Source of the DNA: DATBIO01 sp036556965
GTDB taxonomy: Bacteria; Acidobacteriota; Vicinamibacteria; Fen-336
Length of the DNA stretch: 6,699 bases
Direction: 5' to 3'
Assembly: GCA_036556965.1 (NCBI GenBank)
Contig: DATBIO010000143.1
Location: forward strand, 1-6,699
Shown: positions 1 to 4,476 of the stretch, in pieces
Layout of the letters: each line of letters begins with the position of its first letter
Position numbering within the stretch: the first letter of the stretch is position 1
Made by a program: the position numbers and the translations under genes
The notes under the pieces: model-generated
The model's input: the letters and a program-made list of their open reading frames with translations, nothing else
Told to the model about the DNA's origin: nothing
Database searches by the model: none

Positions 1-600
1 GTGTATTTCCCGATGGTGTCGCGCGACGGCCGCATGCTGGCCTTCGGAGCCTCGGCCGGCGACCACGACCACTCTCGCTCCAACTACGACGTCTTCGCGG
101 CGCCCCTGGATCCAGCCTCCCTGGAGCTGGCGGGCCGGCCCGCCCGGCTGACCGCCCACCCGGCCAGCGACCGCTACCCCGACCTCCACGTGGAAGCGCT
201 CGACCTCGCACGCTGGCAACGGGAGGCCCCTCCCGTGCCGGAGGGTCCGGCGGCGCCGTCTCCGCCCCCCGCGCAGCCGCTCGACGTCCGCGCGGTGCTG
301 CGGGCCTGCTCACGCCCCTACAGCCTCCGCGAGATCTCGCCCTATCGCGCCGCGCTGATGGTCTGCGAGTGGGAGCCGGGCGAAGTCCTGGCCGGGGCCG
401 TCACGGGGACGCGGCTGCGCGTCGCCCATTGGAGCGTGCGCGACGGCAATCCACTGCCCATCGCGTCGGCCCTCCCCGGGATGGCGGCGCGCCTGCGCTT
501 GGAGCCCCTGATCGGCGCGCTGCAGATGGAGGGCTATCCCATCTCGGACACCCTGCCGCCGGCCCCCGAGGTGCCCTTGCACTACGCGCCGGAGCTCTAG
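1..600 (+). CDS. PD40/TolB-like beta-propeller protein, C-terminal part (5'-truncated)
   Basis: The frame is open from the first base and stops with TAG at 598-600, giving 199 residues. The GTG at base 1 is probably an internal codon, because the protein opens in the middle of a propeller blade. Residues 7-18 (SRDGRMLAFGAS) and 29-32 (YDVF) are the signature of a PD40/WD40-like TolB-type blade, and RLTAHPASDRYPDLHV (49-64) looks like the start of a next blade. A Pro-rich linker follows at about 77-93. Residues 94-199 form a compact second domain (SPYRAALMVCEWE 113-125, RVAHWSVRDG 140-149, a C-terminal SDTLPP at 182-187). I have the impression this pattern recurs in other bacterial proteins but cannot name the domain. 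The role is unknown; the propeller suggests a periplasmic or extracytoplasmic binding or scaffold function. A 71-bp gap separates it from the next gene, and nothing links it functionally to the metal-transport genes. Confidence 0.7.
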   Translation: MYFPMVSRDGRMLAFGASAGDHDHSRSNYDVFAAPLDPASLELAGRPARLTAHPASDRYPDLHVEALDLARWQREAPPVPEGPAAPSPPPAQPLDVRAVLRACSRPYSLREISPYRAALMVCEWEPGEVLAGAVTGTRLRVAHWSVRDGNPLPIASALPGMAARLRLEPLIGALQMEGYPISDTLPPAPEVPLHYAPEL

Positions 601-655
601 CGACTCGTCAACTCGGCGCGGATCGGGCTAATCTACGAGGCGGAGATGGGCTCCC

Positions 656-662
656 AGGGGAG
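656..662 (+). promoter_or_regulatory. Ribosome binding site for the small Cys/His-rich protein
   Basis: AGGGGAG lies 9 bases before the GTG at 672. It decides the start, since this reading frame stays open far upstream and overlaps the previous gene in another frame. In-frame alternatives at 711 (GTG) and 717 (ATG) lack such a site and would cut into the membrane anchor. Confidence 0.55.
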
Positions 663-671
663 CGCAGGCGA

Positions 672-962
672 GTGATCGGCCCGTCGCGGGCCCGCTTCCG
701 CGGGTGGGCCGTGCTGATGGCGGTGGGGTTCGCGGCCATGCTCGCCACGGACCCCGTCCAGCACCACGGCCTGGACTGCCACCTGAAGACGCCGACGCAC
801 TGCCATGCCTGCCTGACGCATCCCCTGGCCTCCAAGGTGGAGGACCGCTTCTCGGCCGGCGGACTGCGGCCCCTCCCGGCCTCCGCCGTGGTGCCCCCGC
901 GGCAGGGGCGACCCCGCCTCGTCGTCGTCTCGTCCCGCAGCACTCGGGCCCCGCCCGCCTAG
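672..962 (+). CDS. Small membrane-anchored Cys/His-rich protein, putative metal binder
   Basis: This 96-residue protein starts at GTG 672 and ends with TAG at 960-962. A basic N-terminus (SRARFRGW, residues 5-12) precedes one hydrophobic segment (about 12-25), which would anchor it in the inner membrane or act as an uncleaved signal. Immediately after comes a dense cluster of possible metal ligands: H31, H32, C36, H37, H43, C44, H45, C47 and H50, including CHAC at 44-47. The remaining half (about 60-96) is Pro/Arg/Ser-rich with no recognisable fold. It heads the unit that encodes a porin-like protein and a ZnuA/ZnuB-type importer, so a periplasmic zinc-binding, sensing or delivery role is a reasonable inference; a haem- or thiol-related role cannot be excluded. 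I do not recognise a named family. There is only a loose resemblance to small Cys/His membrane proteins such as DUF2946. Confidence that it is a real gene is moderate and rests on the RBS, the anchor and the non-random ligand cluster. Confidence 0.6.
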   Translation: MIGPSRARFRGWAVLMAVGFAAMLATDPVQHHGLDCHLKTPTHCHACLTHPLASKVEDRFSAGGLRPLPASAVVPPRQGRPRLVVVSSRSTRAPPA

Positions 963-981
963 AGCCCGCACGAGCGATCCT

Positions 982-1001
982 CCGCCGCGCCCCTGCGGCG
1001 G
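982..1001 (+). repeat. Perfect GC-rich hairpin between the small protein and the porin gene
   Basis: CCGCCGC (982-988) and GCGGCGG (995-1001) form a perfect 7-bp stem with a 6-base loop, ending 36 bases before the porin start codon. There is no T-run after it, so it is not a classical intrinsic terminator. It could protect or tune the mRNA within the operon, or be chance in GC-rich DNA. Confidence 0.4.
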
Positions 1002-1037
1002 GCCGCCTGTCCTTGCCTTCCGTCAACGAGGAACTGC

Positions 1038-2306
1038 GTGCCTAGAGCCCTGGCTTCTCGGGCCTTCGCGGTCGCCGCATGTCTCGCCGTCGCCTCCGCT
1101 GCCGGCCCCCTCCCTGCCGCCGCGGCTCCGCAGGACCCGTCTCCCGCACCGGCTCCCCCGGACCCGTCTCCCGCACCGGCTCCCCCTGAGCCGTCTCCCG
1201 CACCGTCCCCGTCGCCCTCGCCCTCGCCGAGTCCCGCCCCGGAGGAACCGCCTCCCCCCACCGACGCTCCGGGGGCGGGGGGGGCCGGCGAGCCCGGCGG
1301 TCCGCTTCCCGTCTCCGGCTCAGGCGCGTCCTCCAAGGTCTTCAACCCGGACATCGCCGTCATCGGTGACTTCCTCGGCGCCATCGGGAGCAACGAATCG
1401 GAATTCGCCCCTCCCTCGCTGGAGCTGCACGAGGTGGAGGCGTCGTTCCAGGCCGTCGTCGATCCCTACGCGCGGGCCGACTTCTTCCTGGTGTTCTCGC
1501 CGGAGGAGGTGGGCGTGGAGGAGGCGTTCATAACGTTCACCGCGCTGCCGGCGGACTTCCTCTTGAAGGTCGGCAAGATGCGGGCCTCCTTCGGCAAGGT
1601 CAACCAGATGCACAACCACATCCTGCCCTGGACGGACCGCCCGCTCGTGACCCAGGACCTGGTCGGCGGGGAAGAGGGGATCTCCGACGCCGGGCTGTCC
1701 CTCTCGCGACTGTTCCCGAACCCCGTGCTCTTCATTGAGGCCATCGGCGAGGTCTTCCGCGGGGAGTCGCCGGACCTCTTCCGCGCCCCCCGGCGGGGCG
1801 ACCTCACCTACGTCGGGCGCCTGCGCGGCTACCGCGACCTCACGGAGTCGACCAACGTCGACTTCGGCGGATCGTTCGCCCACGGGACCAGCGTGGAGGG
1901 GGTCCACGGACTGCACACACAGCTGATGGGGGCCGATTTGACGCTGCGCTGGCGGCCGCTGCGCCGAGCCATCTATCGCCGGTTCCTCGCCCGCACGGAG
2001 CTCGTCTGGAGCCGCCGCGACCTCGCGGGCGGAGAGGTCGCCCGCGCCTTCGGCGTCTACGGCTCCGCGGACTACCAGTTCGGACGGCGCTGGTTCACGG
2101 GGCTGCGCCTCGATCGCTCGGAACGCGCGGACGATCCGTCTCTGGTGGACAAGGCCGTCTCCGCCACCCTCACCTACTGGCCGAGCGAATTCAGCCAGGT
2201 CCGCGCCCAGTACCGGCACGTGTCGTACGGGGAGGGCATCAAGGCCGACGAGCTGCTCTTCCAGTTCCTGTTCTCCATCGGCGCCCACGGCGCCCACACG
2301 TTTTGA
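1038..2306 (+). CDS. Outer-membrane porin-like beta-barrel protein with Pro-rich N-terminal linker
   Basis: The 422-residue protein starts at GTG 1038, with GAGGA at 1028-1032 five bases upstream. A Sec signal peptide covers about residues 1-30 (basic start, Ala/Val/Leu core, Ala-rich cleavage region near 28-30). Residues 31-76 are a low-complexity Pro/Ala/Ser linker built from a repeated nine-residue unit. The barrel domain begins near 102 with FNPDIAVIGD, a motif I associate with porin-like outer-membrane proteins found near metal-uptake genes. The segment GKMRASFGKVNQ (179-190) followed by MHNHILPW (191-198) resembles phosphate-type porins. Alternating aromatic/polar strands continue to the C-terminal Phe typical of BAM-inserted proteins, and the tail carries two His residues (GAHGAHTF). 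No TonB-dependent plug domain is visible, so it is more likely a passive or substrate-selective pore. Only 17 bp separate it from the metal-binding protein gene, which suggests it lets zinc or another divalent metal across the outer membrane. The barrel assignment is firmer than the substrate. Confidence 0.8.
   Translation: MPRALASRAFAVAACLAVASAAGPLPAAAAPQDPSPAPAPPDPSPAPAPPEPSPAPSPSPSPSPSPAPEEPPPPTDAPGAGGAGEPGGPLPVSGSGASSKVFNPDIAVIGDFLGAIGSNESEFAPPSLELHEVEASFQAVVDPYARADFFLVFSPEEVGVEEAFITFTALPADFLLKVGKMRASFGKVNQMHNHILPWTDRPLVTQDLVGGEEGISDAGLSLSRLFPNPVLFIEAIGEVFRGESPDLFRAPRRGDLTYVGRLRGYRDLTESTNVDFGGSFAHGTSVEGVHGLHTQLMGADLTLRWRPLRRAIYRRFLARTELVWSRRDLAGGEVARAFGVYGSADYQFGRRWFTGLRLDRSERADDPSLVDKAVSATLTYWPSEFSQVRAQYRHVSYGEGIKADELLFQFLFSIGAHGAHTF
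1133..1210 (+). repeat. 27-bp tandem repeat encoding the Pro/Ala/Ser linker
   Basis: Two essentially identical 27-bp units (1133-1159 and 1160-1186) and a diverged partial third (1187-1210) encode the peptide unit DPSPAPAPP. A short Ser-Pro run follows at about 1205-1235. The period is a multiple of three, so copy-number change would lengthen or shorten the linker without breaking the frame. Confidence 0.85.
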
Positions 2307-2309
2307 TGC

Positions 2310-2316
2310 AGGGGAG
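2310..2316 (+). promoter_or_regulatory. Ribosome binding site fixing the start of the substrate-binding protein
   Basis: AGGGGAG lies seven bases before ATG 2324. The frame also offers TTG 2303 and ATG 2306, which overlap the porin stop codon, but these lie upstream of this site and would add seven or six residues in front of an otherwise standard signal peptide. Confidence 0.75.
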
Positions 2317-2323
2317 TGCGCCC

Positions 2324-3247
2324 ATGATCACACGCAGGCTGTTCCTCCTGGCGGGGGCGGTGTTCGCCGGCGGCGCCCCCGCGGGCGCCGCCCTCAAGGT
2401 CGTCACCACCACGCCGGACATGGCCTCCATCGTCCGCGAGGTGGCGGGGGACAAGGTCACCGTGGAGTCGATGGCCCGCGGATATCAGGACCCGCATTAC
2501 GTCGAGGCCAAGCCCAGCTTCATGCTCAAGCTCAACAAGGCCGACCTCCTGGTGGTGGTGGGCCGCGAGCTGGAGATCGGGTGGCTGCCTCCGCTCATCA
2601 CCCAGGCCCGGAACGCCAGGATCCACCCCGGGGGGCCGGGCTACCTCGACGCCTCCACGACCGCCCGGATACTCGAGATCCCGACCGGCCAGATCACCCG
2701 CGCCATGGGCGACGTCCACCCCTCGGGCAACCCGCACTACTGGCTGGACCCGGACAACGGGAAGCGCATCGCCCAGGCGGTCCAGGCCAAGCTCTCCGCG
2801 ATGGATTCCGCCAACGCCGCCCATTTCGCCCAGCGCGCCGCGGACTTCGAGCGGCGGCTGACCGCCGCCGACAAGGGATGGCAGGCGCAGATGGCCCCCC
2901 ACAAGGGGCTCAAGATCGTCACCTATCACCGCTCCTGGCCGAACTTCGTGGACCACTTCGGCCTGGACGTCATGGGCTACGTCGAGCCCAAGCCGGGCAT
3001 CCCGCCGTCCCCCTCGCACACCCTCGCCCTGATCAAGGCGATGAAGGAACAGGACGTGAAGCTCATCCTCGTCGAGCCCTACTTCGACCTCAAGACGCCG
3101 AACTCGATCGCGCGCGAGACGGGAGCCAGGGTGGTGGTGATGCCGCCCTCGGTGGGAGCGCTCCCGGAGATCACCGACTACATCGCGCTCTTCGACTACG
3201 ACGTGAAGCTGCTCGTGGAGGCCATCAAGGCCACCGGAGGGCGGTGA
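2324..3247 (+). CDS. Periplasmic metal-binding protein of an ABC importer (ZnuA/TroA family)
   Basis: This 307-residue protein is the solute-binding component of a cluster A-I metal ABC transporter; it captures Zn2+ (or Mn2+) in the periplasm and hands it to the permease. A signal peptide (MITRRLFLLAGAVFAGGAPAG, cleavage near residue 22) is followed by the family's opening VVTTTPDMASIVREVAGD (26-43). Likely ligands are H58 (QDPHYVE), H138 (NPHYWLDP, 136-143) and H202 (YHRSWPNFVDHFG, 201-213). The helical backbone and second lobe follow, with LILVEPYFD at 247-255 and IARETGARVV at 262-271. Two features differ from textbook members. The His/Asp-rich loop of many ZnuA proteins is absent. The C-terminal lobe reads VVMPPSVG (271-278), where TroA or MntC proteins usually carry a metal-binding Asp. 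Three His and no Asp favours zinc, but this is inference. The stop lies one base before the permease start, so the two genes are translationally close. Family membership is certain; the exact metal is not. Confidence 0.92.
   Translation: MITRRLFLLAGAVFAGGAPAGAALKVVTTTPDMASIVREVAGDKVTVESMARGYQDPHYVEAKPSFMLKLNKADLLVVVGRELEIGWLPPLITQARNARIHPGGPGYLDASTTARILEIPTGQITRAMGDVHPSGNPHYWLDPDNGKRIAQAVQAKLSAMDSANAAHFAQRAADFERRLTAADKGWQAQMAPHKGLKIVTYHRSWPNFVDHFGLDVMGYVEPKPGIPPSPSHTLALIKAMKEQDVKLILVEPYFDLKTPNSIARETGARVVVMPPSVGALPEITDYIALFDYDVKLLVEAIKATGGR
3236..3241 (+). promoter_or_regulatory. Ribosome binding site for the permease, inside the end of the upstream gene
   Basis: GGAGGG lies seven bases before GTG 3249 and overlaps the last codons of the substrate-binding protein gene, supporting the GTG start and tight co-translation. 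Confidence 0.75.
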
Positions 3248-3248
3248 C

Positions 3249-4163
3249 GTGGACCTCGACACCCTGAGGTTCCTGACCGCGCCCTTCGCGGCCAGCCTGA
3301 TCCTCACCGGCATCCACTCCTACCTCGGCGTGCACGTGGTGGAGCGGGGGGTCATCTTCGTGGACCTCTCCCTCGCCCAGATCGCGGCGCTCGGGGCCAC
3401 CATCTCCATCCTGCTCCCCTTCGCGGGTGGCGACCCGCACGGCCCGTGGGTGTACTGGATCTCCCTCGGGTTCACCTTCGTGGGAGCGGCGATCTTCTCC
3501 ACCATCCGCACGAAGCGGGCGCGCATCCCCCAGGAGGCCATCATCGGCATCACCTACGCGGTGGCCTCCGCCGCCGCCATCCTGGCCATGAGCAAGGCCA
3601 CTTCCGAGAGCGAGCACCTCAAGGACATGCTGGTGGGGAACATCCTGGCCGTGTCGTGGGAGGAGGTGCTCGAGACCGCCCTCCTCTACGCCGTGGTCGG
3701 CGCCTTCCACTACGCGTTCCGCCGTCAGTTCCTGGCCATCTCCCTGGCGCACCACCGGGGGGACGATTCGGCCATCCAGCACCTGAACGTGCGCCTGTGG
3801 GACTTCCTCTTCTATGCCTCCTTCGGCTTCGTGGTCACGTCCTCGGTGGCCATCGCGGGCGTGCTCCTGGTGTTCTGCTACCTGATCGTGCCCGCGGTGG
3901 CGGCGATGCTCTACGCCGACAGGATCGGCCGGCGCCTCGCCATCGGCTGGACGATGGGGACCGTGGTCTCGGCCCTCGGCATCTACCTCTCGGTCAAGGT
4001 GGACCTGCCCACGGGCGCCACCATGGTCTGCACCTTCGGCCTCGTGCTCATCCTCATGGCGCTCGCGAAGCCGGTGCTCTGGCGGGAGCACCCTCGCGCT
4101 GGCGGAGAGGACGCGCGGCGCGGGCCCGGTGGCGCCGCGGGTGCATCCACGGCGCGCAACTGA
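3249..4163 (+). CDS. Metal ABC transporter permease (ZnuB-like, ABC-3 family)
   Basis: The 304-residue inner-membrane protein starts at GTG 3249. About eight hydrophobic segments can be drawn, roughly at residues 10-30, 34-58, 68-86, 96-114, 136-157, 185-204, 204-222, 230-250 and 256-275 (the two central ones merge). Family hallmarks are DLSLAQIAALGA (39-50), the cytoplasmic loop QEAIIGITYA (95-104), and GVLLVFCYLIVPAVAAML (204-221), which matches the conserved ABC-3 'G-L-L-x-x-L-I-I-P-A' region that contacts the ATPase. It would form the channel through which metal from the periplasmic binding protein enters the cytoplasm. The last 25 residues (about 280-304) are a Gly/Ala/Arg-rich hydrophilic tail with no obvious function. 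It is the last gene of the unit. No ABC ATPase gene lies next to it, so the nucleotide-binding subunit must be supplied from elsewhere. Zinc is the best guess for substrate, with manganese possible. Confidence 0.92.
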   Translation: MDLDTLRFLTAPFAASLILTGIHSYLGVHVVERGVIFVDLSLAQIAALGATISILLPFAGGDPHGPWVYWISLGFTFVGAAIFSTIRTKRARIPQEAIIGITYAVASAAAILAMSKATSESEHLKDMLVGNILAVSWEEVLETALLYAVVGAFHYAFRRQFLAISLAHHRGDDSAIQHLNVRLWDFLFYASFGFVVTSSVAIAGVLLVFCYLIVPAVAAMLYADRIGRRLAIGWTMGTVVSALGIYLSVKVDLPTGATMVCTFGLVLILMALAKPVLWREHPRAGGEDARRGPGGAAGASTARN

Positions 4164-4185
4164 GGCCCCCCGCGCCGGCGGCCAC

Positions 4186-4241
4186 CATTTCGCCGGCTCC
4201 GTGCCGCCCCGCAAGGCTTGCGGAGGCGCCGGGGTGAAATG
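4186..4241 (+). repeat. Nested imperfect palindrome after the permease gene (possible terminator or structured leader)
   Basis: Three roughly concentric inverted pairs are visible: CATTTC 4186-4191 with GAAATG 4236-4241, CCGGC 4193-4197 with GCCGG 4228-4232, and CCGCAA 4209-4214 with TTGCGG 4218-4223 around a three-base loop. Transcribed, this would make one long interrupted hairpin beginning 22 bases after the permease stop codon. No T-run follows, so it could be a factor-dependent terminator, a 3'-end stabiliser, or a structured leader. Confidence 0.5.
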
Positions 4242-4382
4242 AGCGGCTTGGGCGGACTTCGGCGCCGCGTCCGACGGCACGGCGGTTGCTCCAGGAGGAG
4301 ATGTACGACCGTCCGGCGCCCAGGGCCCCGCTCGGCGGCGCGCGGCACGCCTGACCGGCGCGTTCCCGGTCGTTCTGCCTGC

Positions 4383-4412
4383 CCGAGAGCGTCGCGGAAC
4401 CCGCCGAGAGCG
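4383..4412 (+). repeat. 9-bp direct repeat spaced two helical turns apart
   Basis: CCGAGAGCG occurs at 4383-4391 and again at 4404-4412, a start-to-start distance of 21 bp. The core CCGAGAG recurs in both orientations within the palindrome at 4495-4508. This suggests, without proving, a set of protein-binding half-sites for control of the P-type ATPase gene. Confidence 0.4.
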
Positions 4413-4461
4413 CGGCCGCGCCCCTCGTGCTCCGGGCCTGACGGCGACGCATCGACGCACG

Positions 4462-4467
4462 GGGAGG
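4462..4467 (+). promoter_or_regulatory. Ribosome binding site for the P-type ATPase
   Basis: GGGAGG lies nine bases before GTG 4477, the first usable start codon after the in-frame stop at 4240-4242. The later in-frame GTG at 4546 has no comparable site. Confidence 0.65.
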
Positions 4468-4476
4468 GACGCGCGC

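Larger units (their letters stand above)
4164..4476 (+). other. Repeat-rich non-coding region ahead of the P-type ATPase gene
   Basis: I see no convincing protein gene here. The stretch holds a nested imperfect palindrome (4186-4241), a 17-codon ORF behind a purine-rich RBS-like run (4301-4354), a 6-bp hairpin (GACCGG 4353-4358 with CCGGTC 4366-4371), and a 9-bp direct repeat (4383-4391 and 4404-4412). I cannot pick a sigma-70 promoter with any confidence. The region probably contains the end of the import unit and the control region of the ATPase gene. Confidence 0.6.

Noticed and set aside
1..600. GTG at base 1 as the true start of the first gene
   Set aside because: The translation begins in the middle of a propeller blade with no signal peptide, so the gene most likely extends upstream of the window.
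607..634. Possible sigma-70 promoter (TCAACT about 16 bp before TAATCT) ahead of the small Cys/His protein
   Set aside because: Both hexamers match the consensus poorly. A promoter may well lie here, but the sequence does not support naming these elements. I also saw no convincing Zur- or Fur-type operator; CTCGT 604-608 and ACGAG 635-639 are too short and too far apart.
2581..3267. Plus-strand alternative-frame ORF inside the substrate-binding protein (and another at 3446-4237 inside the permease)
   Set aside because: Both are out-of-frame shadows of genes with strong motif support, giving Arg/Pro/Gly/His-rich translations and no domains.
4353..4371. GACCGG/CCGGTC hairpin as an intrinsic terminator
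   Set aside because: The stem is only 6 bp with a 7-base loop and is followed by mixed sequence rather than a T-run, so it is noted only as a possible hairpin.
4164..4476. yybP-ykoY (Mn2+) or NiCo riboswitch upstream of the P-type ATPase
   Set aside because: The context is suitable, but I could not find the conserved loop sequences of either class. A covariance-model search would settle it.
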